DNA of 64,000 nucleotides, taken from positions 1-64,000 of the forward strand of contig SAUG01000069.1 in NCBI GenBank assembly GCA_011316305.1. Reading direction: 5' to 3'. The translations under genes were made by a program, and so were the position numbers. Below are positions 24,001-35,780 of the stretch, piece by piece. The stretch comes from Rusavskia elegans. Its lineage: Eukaryota; Ascomycota; Lecanoromycetes; Teloschistales; Teloschistaceae. Below the pieces are notes generated by a model. It searched no databases and was not told the DNA's origin. It was given only the letters and a program-made list of their open reading frames with translations. How positions within the stretch are numbered: the first letter of the stretch is position 1; every line of letters starts with the position of its first letter.

Positions 24001-27000
24001 TTAACTATACTATAGTATATATTTCTAATATAGTTTATCTAAAGCTATTAAATTATTTTTCTATTTTTATTATATTTTTTAGTAAATTACTAAAAGAAAT
24101 AATAGTAATCCTTTTAAATCTTTATTTTTTAAACTTTTCTACTTTTTTTAAATTATCTATTTAAATTTTTAATCTCTTTATAATTTATTATCGAAACTTT
24201 ATCTATTTTTTTATATAAAAGGTTTTTATAGGCTAGAAAATATATTATTTATAGTTCTAATTTCTTATCTATAGTACTTTTTTCTATTAGTTTTTCTAAT
24301 ATCGATTTTTTCTATTTATTTCCTAAAATAATATAATTTTTCTAACTTTTGATTATAGTAAAATTTATTATTTTAATTAATCTATATTTTATTTTAACTT
24401 CGATATTATAGATTCTATTATTATTTATTATTTATTTATAGAAATATCTTTTAGTTTTATTATAGAATCCCTTTATAACTTTATTATCTTCTTTTCTATT
24501 TATAAAAGCTATTATTTATTAACTTCCGATTTTAATTTTAAATATTATTATAAGGGGTTTTTTAGTTTTATATAATTTAAAATCGATTATTAACTTTATT
24601 TTTTATATTTTTTTTAGTTTTTTAGAATAGTATCCTATTTCCTTTTTATCCGATAGATAGATAGGGTAAATATTATTATAGTAAACTAACCAGCTTTTTA
24701 CTATATATTTATTAAATAATTCCTTTATTATTTTAAAAAAATATTCGGTTATTTTAGTTATTTTTTTAGTTAGATAATTTTTTTTAAAGTATCCTATTTT
24801 TCTATATAAATAATAAACTTTAGTTTTTAATTTTTTAGTTTTAGTAGTATCGAGTTCTATTAGATTTTTTCTAGGCTTTTTTTTAGCGGATTCTATTTTA
24901 TTAAATACCTATTTATCTAGATATATTTTATACCATCTAGTATCGATTTTTATTATAAATTCGATAAAATTTATTAGCGAATATAATTCTTCGATCGCTA
25001 TTATAACTTTTTTAACTTTTATCTAGAATCTTTTATAGAAATTAGCTTTTAAAACTAAGTTTTTCTAATCTATTTTATAAACTAATATTTTAAACTAAAT
25101 AGTATAAATAGCTACCGACTTCTACTATTTTAAAACTATTAGTTTTCTATCTATTACTCTATTTTTATTATTATTTCTAAAGGCTTTTTTTATAGTTATA
25201 ATAAAATTATTAAAGGTATAGAAAATCTATAATATTTTATCTTCTTTTTATCCTTCCGGGTTATCGAAGTAATCTTTTACTTAAAGTTATATCTAATTAA
25301 AAGCAGCTTTTTCTAGATATAATATTATAAATAGAACTTTAATTACTTTTTTAGAAACTAGTTTATATATAATATAAAATAGATATTTATTTAAATAATC
25401 TATAGCTTTAAAGATTCTTTATTTTCTTTATAGATATTTAATATTACTATTTTAATAGTATCGTTAAAATCTATAGGTCGGGATAATAAAATAAATATAG
25501 TAAATTATTAAAATATAATATCTCTATATATTAGAAGACGTTATATTCGAGTTTAACTATAGCTATAAATATAGTCCGAGCTACTAAATAATAAAAGAAT
25601 CCTAGTATAGATTGTTATAACTAATTTTATATAGTTATAGAAATACGGTTATAATATTATAAAGCGTTTTTATTATAAATTAATTAAAAAAAAATAGTAG
25701 AGACGTATTTAATAATTATATTAACGACTAATAAAAAAAACTATCTATAGAAATAATAAGTAATATATATAGTAAAAGTAGCTATAAAGGCCGACAGGTA
25801 GCCGTCTATTAAAAGTCCTATTAGAAAGGACGGCTATAGCGGCTATAGACGGCTATAGATAATTAGGCTCGCTTATTTAACTAATTTTTTTAGAGAATTT
25901 CTATAGAATCGTGGACGTAACACTTAAATTTTTTATCTAGGTTTTTAATCTTTTTATAATTTACTATTAAAACTATATCTATTTTTTTATATAAAAGGTT
26001 TTTATAGACTAGAAGATATATTATTTATAGTTCTATTTTTTTACTAATAATACTTTTTTCTATTAATTTTTTTAAAATCGATTTTTTCTATTTATTTTCT
26101 AAAATAATATAATTTTTCTAATTTTTAATTATAGTAAAATTTAATATTTTAATTAAACTATATTTTATTTTAATTTCGATATTAAAGATTTTATTATTAT
26201 TTATTATTTATCTATAGAAATATTTTTTAATTTTATTATAGAATTTCTTTATAACTTTATTATTATCCTTTTTATTTATAAAAACTATTATTTATTAACT
26301 TCCGATTTTAATTTTAAGCGTTATTATAAAGGGTTTTTTAGTTTTATATAATTTAAAATCGATTATTAATTTTTTAGAATAATATTCTATTCCCTTTTTA
26401 TTTAATAGATAAATAGGATAAATATTATTATAGTAGATTAACTAGCTTTTTACTATATATTTATTAGATAATTTCTTTAATATTTTTAAAAAAAATTCAG
26501 TTATTTTAATTACTTTTTTAATTAGATATTTTTTTTTAAAGTATTCCGTTTTTCTATATAAATAGTAAATTTTAGTTTTTAATTTTTAGTTTTAGTAGTA
26601 TTAAATTCTATTAGATTTCTTTTAGACTTTCTTTTAGCGGATTCTATTTTATTAAACGCCTATTTATTTAAGTATATTTTATACTATCTAGTATCGATTT
26701 TTATTATAAATTTAATAAAATCTATTAATAAATTAGATTTTTTAATTACTATTATAGTTTTTTTAATTTTTATCTAAAATCCTTTATAAAAATAAATTTT
26801 TAAAACTAAATTTTTCTAGTCTATTTTATAAATTAATATTCTAAACTAAATAATATAAATAGCTACCGATTTCTACTATTTTAGAACTATTAGTTTTCTA
26901 TCTATTACTCTATTTTTATTATTATTTCCGAAGGCTTTTTTTATAGTTATAATAAAATTACTAAAGGTATAGAAAATCTATAATATTTTATTTTCTTTTT

Positions 27001-27674
27001 ATCTTTTCGGATTATCGAGGTAATTTTCTATTCGAAGCTATATTTAATTAAAAGCAGCTTTTTCTAGATATAATATTATAAATAGAATCTTAACTATTTT
27101 ATTTAGAAACTAGTTTATATATAATACGAAGTGGATATTTATCTAAATAATCTATAGTTTTAAAGATTTTTTATTTCCTTTATAGATATTTAGTATTACT
27201 ATTTTAATAATATCGTTTCGATTTATAAATTAGGATAATAAAACTAATATAATAAAGTATTAATATATAATATCTTTATATATTAGAAGGTATTATATTT
27301 AAATTTTGTTATAGCCGTAGAAATAATCCGAATTATTAAATAGTAAAGAAATCCTAATATAAATTATTATAATTAATTCTATATAGTTATAGAAGTACGG
27401 TTATAATATTATAAGGTATCTTTATTATAAAATAATAAAAAAGAAAATAATAAAGACGTATTTAATAATTATATTAATAACTAATAAAAGAAACTATTTA
27501 TAAAAGTAATAAACGATATATATAATAAAAATAGCCGTAAAAAATAATATATAGCTATCTATTAAAAATTCTATTAAAAAGAATAGCTATAGCGGCTATA
27601 GGCGACTATAGATAATTAGGCTCGTTTATTTAACTAATTCTTCCAGAAACTTCTATAGAATCGTAAACGTAATA
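21015..27674 (-). mobile_element. Family B copy L2b, inserted in L1 and invaded by L3b
   Basis: The LTRs are 21015-21423 (3') and 27266-27674 (5'), 409 bp each. The internal region is split into 25923-27265 and 21424-22579 by copy L3b; the pieces sum to about 2.5 kb. It is inserted in the gag region of L1. The flanking 5-mers are CTATT (21010-21014) and TTATT (27675-27679), a TSD with one RIP-type C/T difference. The rejoined flanks match L3b near 24,990-25,030. Confidence 0.84.
22580..25922 (-). mobile_element. Family B copy L3b: uninterrupted 3.34-kb LTR element
   Basis: The LTRs are 22580-22989 and 25514-25922 and the internal region is 22990-25513 (2524 bp). It is inserted in L2b with flanking 5-mers TTTAA (22575-22579) and CTTAA (25923-25927), again one C/T difference. 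The right terminus still reads GTAACA on the + strand, so this end escaped the terminal CpA mutation seen in most other LTR ends. Confidence 0.86.
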
Positions 27675-28191
27675 TTATTATAACTTCTTTAACTTTTATC
27701 TAGAATTTTTTATAGAAATAGATTTTTAAAGTTAAATCTTCTTAGTCTATTTTATAAATTAATATTCTAAATTAAATAATATAGATAACTATCGACTTTT
27801 ATTATTTTAAAACTATTAGTTTTTTATCTATTATCTTTTCTTTATTATTATTTTCGAAAGCTTCTTTTATAGCTATAATAAAATTATCGAAGGTATAGAA
27901 AATCTATATTATTTTATCTTTTTTCTATTTTTTCGAGTTACCGAAATAATCTTTTATTTAAATTTATATCTAATAAAAAATTACTTCTTCTAGATATAAT
28001 ATTATAAATAGATTTTTAACTACTTTATTTAAAAATTAGTTTATATATAATATAAAATAGATATTTATCTAAATAATCTATAGTTTTAAAAATTTTTTAT
28101 TTTTTTTATAAATATTTAGCGTTACTATTTTAATAGTATTATTTCGATCTATAGGTCGGGATAACGAGACTAATATAATAAATTATTAAAA

Positions 28192-28600
28192 TATAATATC
28201 TCTATATATTAAAGAGTATTATATTTATATTTAACTATAGCTATAAATATAATCCGAGCTATTAAATAGTAAAAAATTCCTAGTATAAATTATTATAATT
28301 AATTCTATATAGCTATTAAGATACGGTTATAATATTACGAGGTATTTTTATTATAAAATAATTAAAAAGAAAATAGTAGAAATATATTTAATAATTATAT
28401 TAACGACTATTAAAAGATACTATCTATAGAAGTAATAAACGATATATATAGTAAAAATAGTAATAAAAACCGATAGATAGCTATTTACTAAAAGTTCTAT
28501 TAAAAAGGGCGGCTATAGCGGCTATAGGCGGCTATAGATAATTAAATTCGTTTATTTAATTAATTTTCCAAAAAACCTCTGTGGAATCGTGGACGTAATA
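28192..28600 (-). repeat. Family B 5' LTR of L1
   Basis: A 409-bp family B LTR in minus orientation, ending with the GTGGACGTAATA form of the terminus. It marks the right edge of the nested stack. Confidence 0.88.
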
Positions 28601-29085
28601 AATATCTATATCCTATAGTATTTTAGAGGCGATAATAACGACCGCCAGTATCTGTAATTTACTATTAAATAGATATTTTCGATTATCAAAGCTCTAAATA
28701 CGTCTTTTAAATCAGACGATATCCGTTTTAAATATTTTAAATAGATTTATATTATAAACTAGTATCTATACCAGTATTCTACTAAATATACTACTACTAT
28801 AAAAGATTTAAAATATTATAGAAGCTATAAAAGCTCTATTTTCTTTTATTTAGACTTCGATTTTTATATTTTATATACGTAGATCTGCTATAGAAACTTT
28901 ATTCTTTTATTTTATCTTTTTCGCAATATATATCCGCTATAAAAGCTCTTTAAATCTTATCTTCGCGTTATATATAAATTCTTTTTTCTATAGATTTTTT
29001 AGCGAGTATATAGCGAACCTGTTTAATTTTTACTTTCGGTACGTATATAGTATATTATTCGTATAGGAGTATTGGAAGTACGTGT
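28601..29085. other. AT-rich RIP-affected tail up to the isochore boundary
   Basis: About 485 bp with TpA excess and rare CpA/TpG. It matches neither LTR family and no ORF can be supported. Composition changes abruptly near 29,075-29,110, where CA and TG become common. Confidence 0.6.
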
Positions 29086-29627
29086 TACGTACAACAGCTG
29101 TACCAAGGCGCTAAAAGCGCTAGTATCGATCAGGCCTAGTAGCTCTCGGCGCTAAAGCCCTGCCACCTCCTTCTTGTATACTTAGCTCAGGCGAAAGCCC
29201 ACCTTAGTGAATCAAGCTTGATGTTCCACACATATGATTTCAACATAACTGGGGGACGTATTTTAGACAATATCCTGTGAAAAAGTGGGGGAGGAAAGAG
29301 TTTCTTGAGGCAGAGGTATGAAATTGCTCCGCGTGACCGCCTGCTTTGTAAGCATTGCGTCATCCGAGACAAACAGAAAGAGATAGAGTGTCACGTGACG
29401 CAGCTTGCTAGCGCGTTCGAATTCGACGCTTTCGAGGTTGCTGTTTTTTAACCCAACCTTGAACACATTGTACCCTTTCTCGTGGAAAACATCAGTCTAT
29501 GCTGGTATTCGCTATCAGTATCTGGGAATGCTGCGAGCTGGCTGGGCTGGTTTTGCCCCGCTCCAACAGCTACTCCATCGTGCACTCGGGTCTTCTTGAA
29601 ATCGTACCCAAGTCGCCATGAAACAAC
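29086..29627. other. Intergenic region upstream of the MutL gene
   Basis: Normal-composition sequence between the RIP boundary and the MutL start codon. Short ORFs here overlap on both strands and look like chance frames. It presumably contains the MutL promoter; no specific element could be identified. Confidence 0.5.
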
Positions 29628-32600
29628 ATGACCATTGCCGCTCTACCATCCCAGGCTGTTCGTGCAATAGGCTCTACACAAGCACTGACCGATTCGGCTT
29701 CCGTCGTCAAAGAATTGGTCGACAATGCCCTTGACGCTCAATCAACCTCCATCACTGTCGAAATCTCTACGAATACCCTCGATATCATCCAGGTCAAGGA
29801 CAATGGCCATGGCATTGCCCCAGTCGACCGCCATCTCATCTGCAAGAGGTACTGCACCAGCAAAATCAAGGATCTTGATGATCTCGCAACCATCGGAGGC
29901 GCTTCCCTCGGATTCAGAGGCGAGGCTTTGGCCAGTGCCCTTGAGCTCAGCGGTGGCCTGACTGTCACCACTCGCATTGTGGGAGAAACTACAGCTGTCA
30001 GCTTGAAGGTGGGCCAGGACGGCGAGGTCACCAAGTACTAGACCTCGACCTCCGATCACTGCGCTGTTCTGACCACCTCTTGCAGTGAAGAGCGAGTATC
30101 TCATGCCGTGGGTACCACTGTTTGCATCACCGACTTCCTCAAAAGTATTCCCGTGCGCCGGCAGACAGCTTTGAAAGATTCAGCAAAACAGCTGGCCAAG
30201 ATTAAGCGGAGCTTGCAGGCTTATGCACTTGCTCGCCCATCCGTCCGGCTCAGTCTGAAGGTCCTCAAGGCAAAGATCGACAAAGGCAATTGGATATACG
30301 CGCCCAAGTCCAATGCAAGTGTTCTGGATGCGGCTGTCAAGGTGGTCGGCAAGAAGGTGACAGATCAATCTCGATGGCTCGTTTGGACTTCGAACACGCT
30401 CAGTGTAGAGGCAGGAGCCACCCAAGGGGACGGTACGACCGCGTCAGCAACAACAACAGAGTCTACACATCAAGTTCAAGCTCTGCTTCCCATATCAGAT
30501 GCTGGTGAGTCAACTTCCCTTCAGCCAGATTGGTTGTTATTAACGTCTCCAAGATCCCACAGCCATCTCCAATGTCGGTCAATACGTCTCAGTCGATTCC
30601 AGACCGGTTTCATGTACTCGAGGTACTCTCAAGCAAATCCTTCAGCTATACAAGTCATACATTCGATCCTCTTGCAAGTCCTCCACCGACCAGAAGATCA
30701 CCGATCCTTTCCTATGTATCAACTTTGTCTGTCCACCTGGAAGCTACGACGCGAATGTTGAGCCCGCAAAGGATGATGTCCTATTCACCAATTCACCTGG
30801 TGTCTTGGAAATGGTGGAGGCGTTCCTTAAGAGCCACTACGGCGTAATCCAATCGAAGACAAAGCAGACAGTCCGTAGCAAATCTCCGGCTACGGATGTG
30901 CGAAACTTCGATCTACTTCTGGCAAGGAAGCCGCCGTTGGCTTCAGTACAACCATCGACGTCGAATTCAATGCATCGAGATACCATAGATTCCTCTTTCG
31001 CGCCAGCTATTGACAGTTCAGCTTCGAAAACCACAGGACCAGACCGTGCACCGGCCAAATCTCAAAGACCTGCAGACGAAATAATTATCGATCAGATAGG
31101 CGGGGTCAGGCATTGGGTTGCAGAGGGATCTTCAGAAGCCGCTCAGTCCTCTCCTACAAGTCTAGCGAGCAGTGCAGCTCGAAATCGTCGAATCTTATAT
31201 CTGAATGAGAACGAGGATGAACCACGCAACAATTACGGAGCTTCACAAAGCCATGGTCCAGAGGACGAGGAAGAGTTGAGAGACATTAACGTCTCCAACC
31301 CCTGGACATTTGCGAAGCTCAACGCGCCCATCCGTCGTCGGAGGTCTACAGGGTCTGGTGCCAACAGTGTCAGCAGGAACCAGCAACTATTGACGCCGGC
31401 CAAACAACACGGCAGTTTGGGCGATGACCTTTTCTCTCCTGAACTCCCCTCCGAATCCGTTGCAGACCCCAATTTTCCCACCCCTGCGAGGTCCCAGAAT
31501 GGTACAACAAATGAAGCATCGTCACCGGAAACTTTTCCATACCCAATGAAACGCTGGGGAAGAGTTCAACGCGAAGCCGACCCAAGGAAGAAGTCCTCTC
31601 TGGACGAAGAACACTCCTCTCCTACTCGGCTCGACGCCTGGATCCAGCGACCACCGCTGCATTCCGATATGGCGAGTCAAGAACGGTCTGATGGACAAGA
31701 TGTCCGTTTACTCCCTAGGCCCCAGCGTGACTTTCTCCCAGCATCCGAATTACCCCTAGGCACGCCTCTCAACGCCATCCCTGACATCTCACAAGCTCCG
31801 CGCCGTAAAGCCGTTCCACGCAAGCAGCAACATGAGACATCATCGAACACCGTTAACAAACCCTTCAAACCCTTCAAACCCCCGGCTGTCCGCGACCCAA
31901 ACCGCCTCTGGTTCGATCATCTCGATAATCCTTCGGCGCGTTCCTCAAACCCCAACAGAGGCCGGACCGATAATTCTCTTTCTGCACGTGCGCCCAATCG
32001 TATTACATCAAACGATGTCAATGCGCACGCTTCCATAATCGACGACGAAGTCACACCCACCAGACAGCAACAGCACCACCATCCAGGCCTAGCCCAAACA
32101 ATGGACTACGAATCCCGCAAAGCCGCAGCCATAGCACAGCGCCGAGCTCTGCTCCGCCAACAATCTTCATCCCAAACCCTAGCACACCAATCCAATCTCA
32201 ACCCTCCATCCTCGCAGGCCACACAAATAAAAATCAGTCCGTCCCAACAATCATCATCTTCCATACCATTCTCGTCTCCACACCAGAACAGATACAACTC
32301 CGCCATCGCCGCATTACACACCCCTCCGCACACGAACATGACTCCAAACCCCAAGGCAGCCTTATCCCTTCTTGCTGACGCCGCCACAGCTTCACCGCAC
32401 GTAGTCACAGAATCAGAGGGCGTGGAGAAGATAGCCCCCAAAGACCCCCGCGCCTTTCTCATGCGCGCTCAAAAAGGCAACGACGGGAGGGTCAAAAGGA
32501 TCAGATCTGGTTTGTTGCCGCTCGAAACTCCTTCGTCTACCTTGGGAGATGGGGAAGATGGTGTACGTGATCTTATACAAAACATTAGTACCGGTACCCT

Positions 32601-32871
32601 ACTCTCTTATCTTCGGCCATCCGCCAACAGCGACGGAAAGGGGCATCCATTTGCGCTGTCTTTGGTGGGTAGAGATGACGCAGCCGCGTTTGAGGATGTC
32701 AGCGTTGAGGAAGCGAGGACATGGGTGGGAACACTCAACAGCCTGCTACTTAAGTGTTATCCGGAAGGGATCAGTGACATTGAGTGGATGGATCTTGTTG
32801 CTATTTTCACGGGTGAATATACACACAGCGCAGAGAATCCACAACAAGACACGGCCGAAACAATGTTCTAA
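29628..32871 (+). CDS. MLH2: MutL-family mismatch repair protein, Mlh2/PMS1 type
   Basis: A GHKL-ATPase MutL homologue, expected to act in the nucleus as a heterodimer partner of Mlh1 in mismatch repair or recombination. Exons are 29628-30034, 30086-30504 and 30563-32871 (introns of 51 and 58 bp), giving 1044 aa. ATPase motifs are visible: ELVDNALDA at residues 27-35, DNGHGI at about 57-62 and GFRGEAL at about 94-100. The transducer domain has [18 protein letters not shown] and [11 protein letters not shown], where PMS1/MLH1 carry NVHPTK. The long Ser/Pro-rich middle and the C-terminus show no DQHA(X)2E(X)4E endonuclease motif, so it fits Mlh2 better than the endonuclease-bearing fungal Pms1. 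The paralogue assignment rests on this absence and on general similarity. Confidence 0.8.
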
Positions 32872-33466
32872 CGATAAGATGGGGGTATGGGGATACAAGG
32901 GAACAATATCCGTGGTGATTTATCGTTGATGGTTGTTGCGTTGCATTCTGGCTTTGTATCTATCTGGCTACGTCGCTTTTATCATGTATGCGAATATATA
33001 TACAGATTCATGTGGTTTACATTCGATCCAGCGAGGAGTCTTGATACACCGATATTGGGGTTGGAAGGTTGTTTGGTTGTTTGCTCTTTATGTACTTTGA
33101 TTTACAGTCACTTTTGCCTCGCTTCGGTGTTTTGATATAAAGATACCCCTTTTTGCCTTAGCTACCTCACTATCTACTACTCAGATTCCAAAGAACATGA
33201 ACAGGGCATCCAATATCAATCACACGTAAGGTAGCAGGCAGAAATACCTAGGATAGGAACCCTTGAAAGTCTCCGGATTAGTGATAGCATACGCTTATGT
33301 ACAAAACCTACCAGAATCCAGTTGGGCCAACAATGCAATAAATTGCAAAACGCCCCTCCCCTTCAAGCCGTCAAGAAAAGGTCTGCTGACATGCATGCTT
33401 CTTCATCCAGTCTCATGCCATCGTGTCCGGATCCCTCACCACGCTCTCCCCCTCCATCTCCATCCC

Positions 33467-33504
<38 letters not shown>

Positions 33505-33546
33505 TCCTCCAATGCCGGTCAGTGTCTCCCACATCCCGCCCCGGAC
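32872..33546. other. Convergent intergenic region with a (CA)17 microsatellite
   Basis: The 3' flanks of the MutL and fumarate reductase genes. A perfect (CA)17 dinucleotide repeat lies at 33469-33502. Apparent ORFs with His-Thr repeats are translations of this microsatellite. No other feature is seen. Confidence 0.7.
33469..33502 (+). repeat. (CA)17 microsatellite
   Basis: Seventeen perfect CA units about 45 bp beyond the stop codon of the fumarate reductase gene, probably in its 3' UTR. A likely polymorphic marker. Confidence 0.95.
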
Positions 33547-35780
33547 TCATATCTCCAAACTCGGCGTCTGGCCCTGCACGCGTCCGATGACGATATTGGC
33601 CGCATACTTCGGTATGACCTCGTCGTCATGCAACATTTCGAATTCTGCATTGCCAAAAAGTCAGCTCTCGACTCCCCACTCCCAAACCCTGTATCCTCCC
33701 TTCAAAAGGACAGGGAAAAAAAGAAAGAAAGACGACATACCTTCCGTAGCATCCCTCCCCATATGACTAAACAGCGCCTGCGGGCCGCCCGGATGCTCAT
33801 CCAGCCAATTCGTTACATCCAGCACAACACCCTTAACCACGATCCAAAGATCATCTTTCTTATTATGCTTCTGGACTTCCTCCATTGAGAATTCCTTTTC
33901 TGGAACCTTAAAATCCACGGGATCGGTCGGTTTGCTCACTTTACCCGGATCCTGGCTATCGGCATTCGCACCTTTCATTACGGGACCGGCGGATTTCTGT
34001 GCTTGTTCGGCTTGTTTCTGTCCGCCTACTGAGGGGGCGAAAGAAGAGGAGGATGAGGACGAAGAAGAGGCATCCCATTCCACGGAGATCTTGCCTGGAG
34101 TATTGGGGTCGATATGCAAACTGATCTGACCCAACCGCTGATTCGCCGATGAGATGCCTCCCGTGATGACTTTCTGGAACAGGTACTGGCTTGCACTTTC
34201 GCCGGCCACGCGACCGTAGACCACACAGCCTAGCAATGAAGAGCCACCGAGGCGATTAGCACCGTGGACGCCACCTGCGAGTTCGCCGCAAGCGTAAAGT
34301 CCTTCAAAGCCCTCGCCATCGGCATTCAGTACTTGGGCTTTATCGTTGATTTCGATGCCGCCCATTGTGAAATGGAGGACGGGCTCCATGAGTGCGACGT
34401 GGAAGGTGTCGTTGATGTCAAACGGTAGATTGTGGAAGAATTTCTTGCCGAATGGATCCTTCTGTTTCCCTTCCGCAATGGCATTGTAGGTGGTGTAGGT
34501 CTTCTGGAGGGTATCTTCCGAGCAGCCGATTTCCTTTGCGAGTTCCTTGCCGGACATTTTCTTCATCAGGCCGCGGCCGGAGTAGTGGCGAGTATGGAAG
34601 TCAAGGACGTTAGAGGCTTTGGAGTTGAGAACAAGGCGGATGGGCCATTTCTTGGCTTCTTTCTGTTTCCACATTTCGCCGGAGACGTAGTCGCGGTGAC
34701 CGAGCTCATCGGCGAACCGTTGGCCTTCGCCGTTGAGAAGGAGACCACCTTCACCACGGAGAGCTGTTGATAGTCAGTATTTTGCTCAAAAGGCATTGGG
34801 CAGGTTGATGTTCGTACCTTCAGCAGCCAAAAACTTCCATTTTGATCCAGGGTCTTTGGGGTCGACCAAACCAGTGGGATGTACCTGTACCTTGTCCAGA
34901 TCGATGCCTTGGCCCCCAATCTCCATCAGCATCTTCAAGCCATCGCCCGTCGCGTGTGTGCCGTTTGTGCTTGCGAGATCGAAAGTGTCGGGTCTGTGTT
35001 TCTTCAGGAGTGAGGTCTCGCCGAAGTCGGCAGCATAGCCTCCGGTAGCCAGTACAACGACACCATCGAGCGAGCAGGATTCTCCACCGTACTCGTAGGT
35101 GACTCCTGTGACCTTGTTACCCTCCTTGTTGACGGACGTTACTTTGGCTTTCTTGATGATCTGGACTCGCTCGGGATCACTCTCGACTAGCTCTTCCAGC
35201 CGCTGCATAAGGGCGTACGTGATGGCCATTCCAGGGAATTTGGCGTCGTGCCCTCGATGGGTTCGAGGTTGAGAGTGACCACTACGATCTATCAGCCATG
35301 TGAGGTGCACACCAGCCCAAGAGGTAAGACTAACCCGAGGCGCGAGACAAGCATGAGATCGAGGTTGAAGACATCTTGAAGCCATTCGACAGCAGCGGCG
35401 GACTTGTAGGTCAGGACCTTGATCAGGTCTGGTCGTGCCTTGTCTCTTGCCGACTTCAGTGTATCTTCGTAGAACTGCTTGACACTATCGCCAATCTTCT
35501 CGTCGACCTGTGTCCGGGTCAAAGCACCATTGATGCCGGAAGTGGCTTTCGTCGAGTTCCCGCCAAAGAAGTCTGGAGGAAGCACAGTCAGAGAATGATT
35601 TGTACTGTGGAATGAATCTCTCACTGTTCTTGTCCAGTAATATGACGTTCCCGCCTGCCAGATAGATTGTATGAGCAGCACTTAGGCCAGATACTGTGCC
35701 CACATCAGCCTTGGTCTAATGGAAAGAACGGTTGGCATGGACGTACAGCCACCACCCACGACGATGACTCTGGCTGCCAT
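33547..35780 (-). CDS. Soluble FAD-dependent fumarate reductase with C-terminal cytochrome b5 domain
   Basis: An Osm1/Frd1-type flavoprotein that reduces fumarate to succinate, here fused to a heme-binding cytochrome b5 domain. Six exons on the minus strand: 35780-35747, 35693-35625, 35572-35335, 35281-34818, 34763-33741 and 33644-33547, giving 641 aa. All introns are GT-AG (52-54 bp, the last 96 bp). The N-terminus carries the FAD-binding VIVVGGGLSGLSAAH at residues 6-20, then NSTKATSGING. GGVHGANRLGGSSLLG near residue 435 is a flavoprotein signature. A Ser-rich linker precedes the cytochrome b5 domain (about 555-630) with the heme-ligand motif DEHPGG. No signal or mitochondrial presequence is evident, so a cytosolic location is inferred. 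Confidence 0.9.

Larger units (their letters stand above)
11707..28600 (-). mobile_element. Family B copy L1: outermost, split by two nested insertions
   Basis: The 5' LTR is at 28192-28600. The 3' LTR is truncated and spans only about 11707-11950. The internal region survives in three pieces (27680-28191, 19550-21014 and 11951-12502), separated by copies L2b and L2a. With the inserts removed and TSDs counted once, the pieces sum to about 2.53 kb, the same as the intact copies, and the joined junctions match uninterrupted paralogues. The sequence is heavily RIP-mutated. Confidence 0.85.

Noticed and set aside
1..29085. Centromere, telomere or mitochondrial origin for the AT-rich block
   Set aside because: The composition is explained by RIP of identified LTR elements. 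No telomeric repeats or mitochondrial genes are visible, and a centromeric role cannot be tested from sequence alone.
33263..33888. ORFs of 167 and 188 aa with His-Thr repeats
   Set aside because: They are translations of the (CA)17 microsatellite and the antisense of the fumarate reductase 3' end; no family similarity.
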